DNA of 64,000 nucleotides from Undaria pinnatifida (taxonomy: Eukaryota > Sar > Phaeophyceae > Laminariales > Alariaceae). Each line of letters starts with the position of its first letter. Position 1 is the first letter of the stretch. The position numbers and the translations under genes were made by a program. Shown here one piece after another: positions 48,701 through 61,600 of this stretch. The notes under the pieces were generated by a model. It did no database searches. It had not been told where the DNA came from and saw only the letters and a program-made list of their open reading frames with translations. The stretch is from the NCBI GenBank assembly GCA_012845835.1, contig JABAKD010000002.1:7124603-7188602 (forward strand), in the 5' to 3' direction.

Positions 48701-51700
48701 CTTTCTGCGAGCCAAAAGCCTCTCAGCTCCTGCAACTCCCCCTTCCCCCTCTCCCGCTGTTTTACCATCGTCGTCCATGCCGTCGAGGGCAGATGCTGAT
48801 CCGCGGGGGACGAACGTGAACTCTGTGTCTCCTTCTCCTTCCTCTTCTGCGGAGTGGTCCTAAATCGAAACAAGGGAGGAGAAACATGCGAGTTGTTGTT
48901 TGGGGGGGGGTGGAGGGGAGGGGGGAGGGGGGAGGGGTAGGCATGCGGATGAAGGGCGGGGTCGGGGGTGAGGATGCGGGGGGATAGGCATGCGGATGAA
49001 GGGCGGGGGTTGGGGGCGGGGATAGGGGTTTCGTCGACGCGTGCTACGATAGAGGCACGTAGGTGAGGATGCGGGGGGATAGGCATGCGGACGAAGGGCG
49101 GGGATTGGGGGCGGAGATAGGGGTTTCGTCGACGCGTGCTACGATAGAGGTGCGTAGCATTGTTCTGGGCAAAAACGTTTTCTAAGTGACGGCGGCGCCT
49201 TTAGCCCAAAATCGTCGGATTTTTCACTACTTTTTTTTGCTACCACAGATGTAGCATTATTTCACTCCGGGGAATTTTTTTGACTGAAGACAATTTGTGA
49301 ATTACGGGGGGCGTCTTCATCCAAAACCATCGGATTTTTCACTATTTTTTTTTTTTTGGGGGGGGAGGGCAACAAGTTTTCGTTTGCTACACCTATAACA
49401 CGCCCATGGGCATTTTTTTTTTTATCGGGAGAACAGAACGTCTATTTTTTTTTTTTTTTTCCACAACCGATTTTTTTGGGCGAGGTATTTAGAGTTCTCC
49501 TCACGCAGCCACCCCCAGGAGGCAAAAAGAACGGTCCCTGCACCTATGCCATATCATGCGCCTGTCAACTTATACCGGGTACCTGTGATGGACGCCACGA
49601 TTGAGGTATACCGTTTTTTGGCGAACACGTTTTGTGGATGACGCGGTTCCTTAACCCAAACTCGTCGGAACTTTATCCTTTTTTTTATTTTTTTTTGCAC
49701 GATTTTTCGTCGGTACACCCGACCCAGGCCATTAGATGCTTCATCGGGTGGCAGTTTATTTTTCATCAGCCTCTCCAGGCGAGGAGCCGCGGAAAACAAA
49801 AACGGTGCAACTCTAACGTATTATGCGTCATATATGTTACATGATGGGGCGGGGATGGAGTTCCACTCTTTCAGCTACCATTACAAGGTTTCCCGTTGAG
49901 ATGTCGGCGGCTTCAAAAAAATCCCGGGGTTTGGGGTTTCGGCTTCAAATCCCGGCGTTTGGGGTGTCGCAAGCTGAAAATAAAAGGGGGAACACAGACA
50001 GGCGTTCCTACGAGCGAGCTCAAGCCAGGAATACCACAACAACACAAAACTCTCGCACAACTAGACACACAAAAAAAAAAAGAACAGCAGCCACCGCGCA
50101 GGTAACAGGGCAAGGAGGAACACTCACCACCCCGAAACGAGCTTACAGTCTACCTCATACCACTCTCTGTCCGAAAATATAAGCACATCACGACACAAGC
50201 TGCGGCAGAGAGGGGGTCACCCTTGGGACTTTTTCTTCAGCAGACCAATGCTAGGCCACGGGGGGGGGATCCCCTCTTGGGCACTTTTTTTCAGTGGCTT
50301 TCTCTTGGGCACTTTTTCTTCAGTGTCTGCGAGTGACCCCCCTGTTCCTTGCGGTCACAGGCTTTCTTTCGTGTTTAACATACTTTTCGGTATCAATACG
50401 AAAAGGGATGGTTAGCTACGCTGCAACAAAGAAACCACCGAACGTGTTCTTGTCAGTGACGTACAGAGTCACTCGCGCGAGTGGCTCAGACGCGGTAGTG
50501 AAAAAATTGGGGGTACCCCCCTACCGTACGTAGCCTTGACAAGAGGTATACCCTTTTTTGGCGTTGAACCGGAAGTGGAACTTGGGGGTACCCCCCTACC
50601 GCACGTAGCCTTGATAAGGGGTATACCCTTTTTTGGCGTTGACACGGTAGCGAAAGTTGAGGGTACCCCCTTACCGTAGCCTTGGTAAGAGGTATACCAT
50701 TTTTTTGAGTTGACCCGGTAGCGAAAATTGGGGGCACTCCCCTACCCTAGCCTTGATAAGAGGTATACCCTTTTTTGGCGTTGACCCGGTAGCGAAAATT
50801 GGGGGTACCCCCCTACCGTACGTAGCCTTGATCTGCAGTGGCTCGGTGTCACTCGCGCGAGTGACCCCCCCCCCCGTTCCTGTTGCTGTCTTAGCCTCTC
50901 GTGCTCAGAAAAAGATGCGATACAGGAATCCGCGACGGAATAATAAGCTACGCCGCGCCAAAAAATAAAATCGTCTCTCAAGTCTTTGTGTCCGCGAGGT
51001 ACAGAGTCACTTGCGCGAGTATGATAGCTCAAAGCAGGTAAAAAAAAGGGGGCACCCCGTTTACCGCATATAGTCCTTATTGTATACTAATAGTAATGCA
51101 AAACGGTGCTTACATTTCCATTACACATGGGCGCGGGGTACAAGCTACCCGAACGCGGGCCCGAAGCGACTCACGCAGCCAAGCCCACAGCCATGCTCAC
51201 CTCCTCCTCCTCCTCGTCCTCGTCGCTGCTGCCCCCCCCCCGCTCGGAAGACCCCGCCGAAGAAGAGTCGAGAGCGTCCTGCAGCAGAAGCTTCCGGGCG
51301 CGGCGTACAGACTCCTTCTTTTTCTTCTTCGCCGCCACGGCAGCAGGGTCGGCCGCTTTGAGTCTCTTGTTCTGGCGCTTGTTCTTGTTTTCGTTTTTCT
51401 TGTTTCCCCGACCCTGGGAAGACACGCCTTCCAGGCCTCGCTCGTCATCACCATCATCGCTATCACTATCACCGTCACCATCGTCATCGCTGTCACCGCT
51501 ATCCTCGTCTTCGCCGCTGGAATCGTCGTCCCCGCTTGACGATGCGAGGTAGGCCTGGGTGGGTAAGGGCAGTAGCGTGGGGCATGCCGGGGGGAGGGGT
51601 GGGGCGGATAAGAGGGGGGAGAGGGGGGGGGCGTACTCAATTGTTGCTTGCCTTATTCCGTTCGAGCGGGGGGGGGGGGGGGGGCTTATTCCGTTCGAGC

Positions 51701-54700
51701 ATAAGGGGGGGCGGGGGGGGGGGTGGGCTTCTTCTGTTCGAGCAGAGGGGCGGGGCGGGGGGGGAGGGGTTATTCCGTTCGAGCGAAGGGGGGGGGGGGG
51801 GGGGGGCGTACCCATTAGTCGATTGCCCCAGTCATTGTAACATCCACCACGCACCCCTTTCGACACGGTGGGGAGAGGGCTTGCGGGGAGGGAGGGGGGG
51901 GGGAGCGGGGGTTGTGGAGGGGGGGGGTGTACTCCTTTGTTGCTTGCCCTAGTCATTTGACCATTGACCACACATCCCTTTCGAGACGGAGCACCGTTCC
52001 TTCTTCACAAGGAGAGACCTCCAGCGTTGCACGGTTCCTAATCCTACTAGAGACACCTCCAACAATTCGGCACTCCTTAGGCGTTACCCATACAATACTG
52101 TATTCCAGGTATATTTTTGCTTGTATTATCTCTTCCCTCCTTGGCCGTCTGGTGCCACCATCTACCTCCTAGGAAGGCGATCGTTTTTCTCACTACTATC
52201 CAATCTATCACACTTCTCCATGTCACTTTCCGTCAATTTTCCTCATCTCTTCCTCTAAATGCATTCCGTGTATCCTTGCGCATGTTCACATTCTCGCGCT
52301 ACAGGAGTTCTACTCTCATCTGCTTTGCCACAAGCGCACTTGCGTTCATCTTCCCCTTCCACCCAACTACTGGTACACACAGTTCTTTCTGGCAGGTCAA
52401 GGTCTTCTATTAATACACGAAGTCGCAGTTTCAGCGTTTTCGCGTGGTCCGTTGCGGCATGTACATGTACAACTTCAATCATATATATTTTGGGATCAAT
52501 GAAGCCTCTGCCTGGAGGGAGGGGGGGGGGGGGGGGTACTCAGTTCGTGCATGGCCGTAGTCGTATGACCATAGACCCTCGCATCCCTACTATGCCGGAC
52601 GGAGCACATCGGGTTTTCACCAACCAGGCAGACATTGCTCGCACCAAGCGCGAAGCACCGTGAGGTGTTCGGCGAGTCGTATGAAGGGTGAACGGCATTC
52701 TTCCAAGACCCGACGGCGGCGGCGGAGGAGGGGGGGGGTTACCTCGAAGTCCTCCTCTGCCGCATCCCTCCACTGGGAAACCCTGCCCAGGAGCACCTGC
52801 CTCTCCAATGGAGCTTCGTCCCAGGTGCATTCCACCCTCGTTTGCTGGAGAGCCTGTCGGGTTTTTTAGCAAGACGTCATCAAAAGGAAAAATTATTTTT
52901 TAAGGTCACAAAGGCAAAGGGGGGGGGGGGGGGGGGCATAGTACAAGCATGCTTAGCACTTTGCGCTTTTGCAAAATTCCATCGAGGCAAAGAACCAACA
53001 ACCCCGACCAAGCCATCCACCCGCAAACCATCCACCATACATATGATAGAGCAGTTAAGTGGAAACTGCAGTAGTAACAAATTTATAAAATAGGTGTGAT
53101 GTTTGATCTAGCTCAAAATTCCCCACCCAAAGTAAAAATACCAACACTTATCATTATAGTGGAGACTAACAACATATATACGATATATATATATTTTTTT
53201 TTAAAACAAAATAATAGGACCCCTCCCATGAAGAAAAAACTCACCCACATAGAATATTACAAGTACCAACAACGCAGCTTGCAAAGATGAGTACCGACCC
53301 TCAATTCGTCGAACTCACAGCTGACGTCCTTATTTACATATATTTATAAAAGGAACGCAACATAAGGCAAACGGGGAGGTTGGAGGAGGCTTATTACGGG
53401 CACTTTTCTTTACCCCCTGTTTAGCACTGCCCAGGTTAGGGCAATGTTATCGCAACAAAATTATCACATGGGCAAAAGTGGATGGGCGGGTGGGGGGGGT
53501 TACTTAGCTTGTGCAGGGCCGTAGTCGTATGACCATAGACCCTCGCATCCCTACTATGCCGGGACGGAGCACGTAGGGTTTTCACCAACCAGGCAGACAT
53601 CGCACCAAGCGCGAAGCGCCGTGAGGTGTTCGGCGGGTCGCATGGAGGGTGAACTGCATCATTCCAAGAACCGCTCGTAAGACGGACGACGGCACCTAGT
53701 GCCTACTTTCTGGCTTATGGATGACAACGCCAATGAGTCACTTTGTTTTCTGGTGTGGTCACCCCAGAGCAGAAGTGGATGGGGGGGGGGCTATTACAAC
53801 CATGTTTTTTTACCCCCTGGTTAGTACTGCGCATGTTTGGGCAATTTTATCGCAAGAAAGGACGTCACAAAGGAAAAAGTAGATGCGGGGGGGGGGGACA
53901 CGTTTCACGTGTGTTACAAAGAAAGATGTAATCGCGAGAATGAACGTCGCAAAAAGGGGAAAAAAAAGGCAATTGGGGCGTGGGCATGTTGCGGTCCTTT
54001 TACACCGGTTTAGTGTTGGCGACCAAAAACAGAAAGGGGTTTGACTTGATTATTGCTGTTTTTTTAGTCTTTCCGTGATTACTTAATCGTGATAACTTGA
54101 TTTCATGGTTTGTGGCGTTTCGCATGGCATACTAGAACCCGAACACAAAGCTCATATGGCATTTTAGTGGGGTAATACTGAAACCGATAGGATTAACGTG
54201 CACGCTAAACCATATACACTTTTGGTATGGTTTTTGTATTATGAAGTCTAAAATCTGCACACAATATTTGCATGGTGTTTAGTTGGCCATACAGCTAAAA
54301 AACTCGACAACAAATTACGGCGATGGTGACTGGATTACTATTACATTTTTGTTCATTTAAATGTCATGATTATGATCATTTTTTTTTCAATTCCCAACAA
54401 ACACCACCCCGGTTTGTCACTGTGCGTTTTGCGAAACGTCATTGCGAGTGAAAAAACGGACCGGGTGTACTTGTACCCGTTTTTTGTTATTTCCCTTCCC
54501 CCGAAATAAGCACTGGAAGCACACCTTGCAGATGAAGGAAGGCGGCTCGTAGGACGAAGGAACCGACGCGCAGCGGTCGCGAAGCTTTCGCTCCGAGAAA
54601 GAAACGCCGTCCGGGATGAACCGGAGGTCTAACGCCACCGAAGAATGCTCGAACTCCATCCCATCTACCTCCCTGTTACTCCGGATAAGGAAGACCGAGC

Positions 54701-57700
54701 GGGTAACGGAAGGAAAAAACAAAAACCGGGGGAACGGAGGGGGGGGGGGGGAGGCAGGAGCAGGAAGGAGGGGTGGGTGGGGGCAGGAGAAAAGGGGGGG
54801 CGGGGCGGGGACGAGAGGGAAGGAGCGAAGGGGGGGGGGGGGGGCAGGTGGGCAGAGGAGATGGGGGGTTTATTTAGCACGCCCTTTGACGCTAGCGGTA
54901 CGATTTTGTCATCGTTATACACCAAAGAAAGCCCACACGGCGTAAACACACTTGAAACCCTTCCTAGAAACGCCCTATGTGCCCAAGCTGGAGCCAAACC
55001 AAAGATCCCCGACACAATTGAGGTGCTGCCACCGAAGCAAGCCCACACTGCGTAAACACATTCGAAACCCTTCCTAGAAACGCCCTATATGCCCAAGCTG
55101 GAGCCAAACCAAAGATCCCCGACAAAATTGAGGTGCTGCCCAACGGGTGGCCCCGAAAATAGCCCAAACCCAAACCTAACCCTAACCCTAACCTCGAGCC
55201 CAACGTAACACTAACCCCGGCCCCCTGACACCAACCTAGCCCTACTTCCAATTTAACTCTTGACACTAGCACCAACCTAACCCTACGTCCAACTTAGGTC
55301 CATACCGAACCCTAACCCTAACCCTGGCCCCGATGCTACCCCTAACCCTAACCGTGCCCCTATGCCCAACCCTGACTCTCAACCTCAAGCCTCACCCCTA
55401 ACTCCACCAGAGGCGTCCTATCGGCGGGACCCCTCCCGTCTGCAGCGTCGGAGAAAACACCATCCACCCCAGAGGACGGTACAATATTGTCAGGAGGTAT
55501 CTTGTGACGCGGAAGTGGACCTGCACCCCAGCACAGCCCCAACCCAACCTAAACCTGACTCTAACTCAACCCCTTCAGAGCCCCCAAATCCCCCTATACG
55601 AATTCCATGTAGTTTCTCCCCCAAAACAGGTTTCCCTATGTAAAGGCGCTATCCCCATGTCTAGCCCTAACCCTGACCCCCACCCTCATCCTAACTCGAG
55701 TCCCCACATACCAACCTAGCCCTACCTCTGACTCAACTCAGGCACCAACCCTGACTGTAACCCGAACCCTACACCCAGTCTCAACCCTAACCACAACCCA
55801 GACGACGATGAAATATCTTGCCTGTAAATAGCTTCCGCGGCGGTAGTAGAGCTGCACTCCAGCACGGCGAAGTAGTACTTCAGCTTCCTCAGCTCGTACA
55901 CCCTCAGCTTCTCCGGGTTGAACCCCGCCGAATTAACCTCAGCTCCCTCCTCCCCGTTCTCACCGCCCCCCTCCTCCTCCTCCTCTTCTTCCTCCTCCTC
56001 TCCCTCCTCTTCCATCCCATCGTCATCGCCGTCCTTCCCACCCCCCCCCTTCCCCGCTTTCTTCGCCTTGAAGCTAGAGCTATCACCATCACCACCACCA
56101 CCACTACCGTCACCATCACCATCGCGATACTCCTCGATGATGATCCCCGGGCGACGGCGGTGCACTATCCTTCCGTCGACGGCGGTGCCGACCCGGGTAG
56201 AAACCTCCACCGTCCCCGCTTTTCGCTCACTTTCCCCCCCGCTATTGGAGTCGCCATTTTCCAATGAAGAAGACCCCCCCTTTCCCCCCCCCTCCTCATC
56301 CGCCTCCTCCACCTCCTTCTCCTCCTCCCCTTCTTCGCCTTCGCTGTCGCTAGCTTTCACCGCCGCGCTATGCATCCCAAACAAAGGGTTGGGGTTAGGG
56401 GTGGGATCAAAGTTGGGGGCAGGATGAGAGTCAGGGTTGGGGTTGGGACCACGTCTACGGTAGGCGGTTTACTTTTCGGGAGCCTCTCTTAGCAATGGTT
56501 ACGTAGGGCGACTCGCGAGGAAGTGACTCCCTCTGTTCCTTTGCAGCCTTACTCCTTTTTAGTACCGCAGTCCCGACACGGGGGGCAAAAAAGACACTTG
56601 GAATTAGAACAGGGAAAAAAACTAAGAGTTGGAAGTGCCTTTGGAAAAAAAAAAATGAAACCGCCATGAAATGGTGAGTTAAGCTATTATGCCGTTGCGC
56701 GAAAAAAAAATAACCTAAAAAGCTTTTTTTCGTCAGTGAGGTACAGATTCACTCGTGCGAGTATGATGGGAAAAAAAGCCCAAAATCGGCAATGAGAACA
56801 CGAGTGGCTCAAACCCGGCCGTGAAAACGCGACTGGTGAAGAAACCCGGCAGTGAAAAAGGGGGTATATCATAACATCATCATAACATCATCATAACATC
56901 ATCGCAACATCATTATAACATCACCATAACATCATCTTAACATCATCGTAACATCGTCGTAACATCATCGTAACATCGTCGTAACATCATCGCAACATCA
57001 CCATAACATCATCATAACATCATAGCATCGTCATAACATCATCGCAACATCATCAAAACATCATGACACCATCGCAACACCATCGCAACATCATCATAAC
57101 AGTCCTCCTCTTCCTCCTCCTTTTTCGTCGTCGCTACCGCTAGCCTTTGGCGCCGCGCAATGTATTCCCAACTTATGTTGAGCACACATGCTGCTAATAG
57201 TACAGCAGAGGTGCACTGATTCATTCTTCTGAGACTTCCTCTTCACCCAAGGAGCTCCAAAAAACCACCCCAAAAAACTGATACCAAGAGAAAATAAAGT
57301 ACAACTTCATGAAAAATCCCATGGCCTACATGTGGCCAAAAAAACAAATAATGAAAAAAAAATTGGAATGGGCATTCCGACGATTTTTGGTTTGACCCCT
57401 TCAGAGCCCGAAAACCCCTCCATATACTACTTCTAAGTAATTTTCGCCAAAAACAGGTTTCCAGTTTCAAAGGCGTTAAGGAGGCCCCCGCCGTTCAGAA
57501 AATATCTTGTGTCGAAAGCGTTGCTCTTATCGTAACTCGCGTGTTAGGGCTAAGGTTAGCGTTAGGGAAAGGATGACGTTAACGGGTAAGGTTAGGGTCA
57601 GGGTTGGGTCAGAGATGGGGCTGGGGTTGGGACTGGGGTAGTGCTGGGCTTACTGCAGCATGTTCGTGTTTTTCATATCCATATCCACTCGTTTCAAAAA

Positions 57701-58580
57701 CTAACGAGGACCGTTACGCCGAACCTTCTCCTCCCCCCTCTCCTAACCACGCATTTTTCCAGCAAGGGCGGCGTGCAGAGACGTCGTCGCTTCGACCTGC
57801 ATCATCATCTCCAGCCCACGTAAACACGGATACCGCCTCCGCCACCACGTAAACACGGATACCGCCTCCGCCACCGGCACGTAGCTACAAAAACCGATAG
57901 GTTTCCGTCACACAGCAACTTGTTCCGAGTTTTACACTTTCCGACAGTTACACTTTCCCGACCGTTACACTTCCTGACCGATACAATTTCCAACACGTAC
58001 ACTCTCCGACCGGTACAATTTCCGAAAAATCCACTTCCCGACCGTTCCACGTCTCGACCGTTACGCATTCCGACAGGTACATTTCTGCAACTACCGTTAC
58101 GGTTACATGTCCCCCGCCCCCCGCCTCGCCTCTCCCGCCTCCCCACCCTCCCCGTCCGAAACAAAAATCACCGTTTTCCAGCCAGGGCGGCGTGCGGTCC
58201 TGCGGCAGCCTCGACCTTCATCATCTCCAGCCCAAAGTCCGACGGATATACCGATACCGACAGCAGCCTGGCGCTGGCGGGGCAGAAGGAGCCGCACAGC
58301 ACCATCAGGTCCTTGGCACGCATGTGGTCCCAATCACAGTTTGTGACCGCGAGACGGCAGGAGGTTTCCTCGGAAACCGGGATGGCTTCGCGGGAGGGGT
58401 CGTCTAGTCCCGCCCTCCCTCCTCCTCCGTCTGCTTTTTCATTTAAAGGGTACACCGGGAGGCAGCAGCAGCAGCCGGTTGAGCAGGAGGAGCAACCGTT
58501 AAACACACGCAAGCAGATGAGTGGAAGTATGGATGGAAGGACGGATGGACGGATGGAAGGATGGATGGATGGATGGATGG

Positions 58581-58616
<36 letters not shown>

Positions 58617-61600
58617 ATGGATGGATGGATGGACGGATGGATACTTTTACATAACGAAAAAACAGGCAGCAGCAGTAGCTTCACGAGGTTTTCTCGGAGA
58701 CCGGGATGGCATATCATAGAGGGAGGGGGGTCGTCCAGTGCCGCCCTGGTCTCCTCCTCCGTCTAATTTTTCGGTTCTTTTGTAAGGTTAGAGGATAGGC
58801 GAAAGCAATTGCAGCGACAGCAGGGGCGGCCAAACAACCAAGCAAACGAATGGGTAGATGGATGGTGGATTTATATTGTTTTTAGAGGTCAGGCAGCAGC
58901 AGTTACGAGGTACAGCAGACAAACCAAACATGCGGGTCGATATATCGATTTCATAATGTAGGGAGTTAAAGGCAGCTCAAAAGAGCAACCCCCCTCCCCC
59001 CCGCCCCCCCCTCACTTCCTTCCCGGCCCTCGCCTGAATCGGACGCATCTTCGTCTTCATCGTCCTCGTCATCATCGTCCGATGTGTCCGAAGCAGAAGA
59101 TGAGCCCGAAACCTCTCCGCGAGAGAGGCGCGTCAGGTACGCTTGTCTCGACTCTTCCGGGGTTGCAATCTTCCCGTCCCCCCCCTCCCCCTCTTCAGCC
59201 TCCCCCTCTTCCTCCTCCTCCTCCTCCTCCTGCTCCTCCTGATCCTCCTGATCCTCCTCCTCCTCCTCCTCCTCCTCCTCCTCTTCCCCCCCCTCCTCCT
59301 CGTCCTCCTCCTCGTCCGCCTCCTCTTCCTCCCTCTCCTCCTCCTCCTCCTCCTCCTCCTCGTCATCATCCACCTCCATGCTATCAGCTTTTGAGTTTTT
59401 TTCCCCGCTCTCTTCCACCTTGTAGAAAGCGCGAAGCTGGTTCTTCGCTTTGGAGGGCGCCTTGCCACTGACCTTACGTCCGTATTTGTCGATCTTGGCT
59501 GCTCATCAATCCAGGTTAGGAATTTGGTGGGGGTGGGGGTGGGGGGGGGAGGGGGGCTTAGAAACGGATTTATCTCGGGAGGAGGGGAACGCGGGGGTGG
59601 GTACTCTTATTAATAGAATGTCGGGGGGGGGCTAGAACGTGCTTTTGTCTCGGAGACACAGAATCATTTCAAAAGAAGATTGTCAATTTCTTGGTATACA
59701 GTATACACTCTCGTGGCCTTGGTGGAAGCCTTCCCGCAGACGTTAGGTTCATATTTGTCGATCTCGGCTGCTCCACAGTCCAGCAAAAATATTGGGAGAG
59801 TGGGGGGGGGGGGGGGGTGTACTCGATATGGGGGGGGATACGGGGAGGAGGTTAGAAAAAGAGCGTGGAACAACTACGACGAGTATTACCATGCTGCCTG
59901 CGCGCGTGTCTTCCAATTGTTTGCATCGCAGTTCGGACATACCCCCCCCCGCACCCCAAACAGCCCAAAAATAGTTGCGTGGCCGACGTCGTCACCGTAA
60001 TCTTTAACGAAATGTTTTCCCTCTCACATCTCAAAAGGGTTGAGGTAGTGACAACACCAGCACCAAATTCTTCAAAACTTTCCACCTCCAGTCTCCAGCC
60101 TCACAACAGCAGCAGCATATGCATAATAGGTGCCGATCAGATACGCACCAGCTTCCTGCACTCTGCCGTACATTATTTGCTTGTCTAATACCCACTGTGT
60201 CCATATCTATCTTCCTGAATGACAGCTAATCTCCACTAAACTTGCTCGCTCATACTCGCATGTATCCCCTGATCAAGATCCTTCTAAATATATTGAGATC
60301 CATTCCCGCCCCACAAAAAAGCCCAAAATTTACTACGTCCAATCGCACACATTGTTACATTCCAGTGCATGGTGATTCCAGTGCATGGTGATATACATAA
60401 ACAACACTATAGACTCGTTTGAGCTGGTCGACGTTTTTTGCCGGGCTTCTTGGGGAAGTGGCTGCAATGGCTATAGCTATTGGCCATTTTTCCCCCTTTA
60501 CTTTTTAAGAGCTTTATGTGTAATACACTTGCGACACCCCCGGTATTTCAAGCCAACCGCATCCCGGACGGGAACCTTGTATAAATAGTATTTATTACCA
60601 CGTATGAATACCTGAGTGGGGGTCCCCCCAAAGTGCCGGTTGAAAAGTGCCTACTGCCTGCGTAGTGTCGGTTGAACAGTGCATACTGTCGGTGTAGTGC
60701 CGGTTGAATAGTGCGTACTGTCGGTGTAGTGCGTGCTGAATAGTGCCGACTGCCGTTACAGTGCCGGTTAAATAGTGTGTACCGCCGTTATAGTGCCGGT
60801 GAAGTCGATTGTCTCCACTGGAATCCGCTATACTACAGTAGTACCAGTATATCGGTACTATAGAGACTTATACCCGATAATGCCGGTGCCCGACATACTG
60901 CCGGTATAGTTGGCTGGCACATACAGACCCTACAGGGATAACATCACTGTGTGAGTCTGTATCTCCTGCTGCCAGCTCACCTGAGGATACCTGGAAGCGA
61001 GCGTCCGTCAGCACCGCCTTGAATCTGTCATCCAGCTGAATTTTCCGCTCCTCGGGTTTCACTCTTTGGAAGGCCTGTGGGAGAGGGGGGGGGGGGGAGC
61101 GTGTATCCGCGTTTTGTGGCACATTGTACATTTAGTGGGGCTGTGGGTTGGCCGACTGTAAGTCACCGACTTGATAATATTGATAGTGGTTCTTGTTTGG
61201 CTACATTAGTTATTGCAGCTAGTGGTGTGAGAAAAATCTGCGCAGTTCTGCGCCTTTGCATCTGGGTGACGCGTGTGTGACTCGACGTGTGGTTATTATC
61301 GCTAACTCAAGATGGTAGTTGGATTTTGCATTTTTCGTCGCCACTGAACTATGATGGACTAAGCAATAAACTCGTTTGGGCTGGCCAATGCGCGGTGGCT
61401 ACATTTCCATTAGTTTTCACGACCCCCCCCCCCCCCCTTGTGACATCCCCGGGAGTTCAAGCAAATCACATCTAGTAGAGGAACCTTGTAGTGATTAACA
61501 AGGTTTCCTTTCGGGATGTGGTTGGCTTGAAAACTTCCTACAAGGTTCCCCTTCGGGGTGTGGTTCGCTTGAAATCCCGGGGGTTTCGCAAGTTGAAAAA

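Noticed and set aside
51171-51971. Minus-strand frame running through and beyond ESF1 exon 8 as a single 266-codon protein
   Set aside because: Only 51,201-51,554 fits ESF1; the upstream part is Pro-rich translation of G-runs and lies before a clear acceptor.
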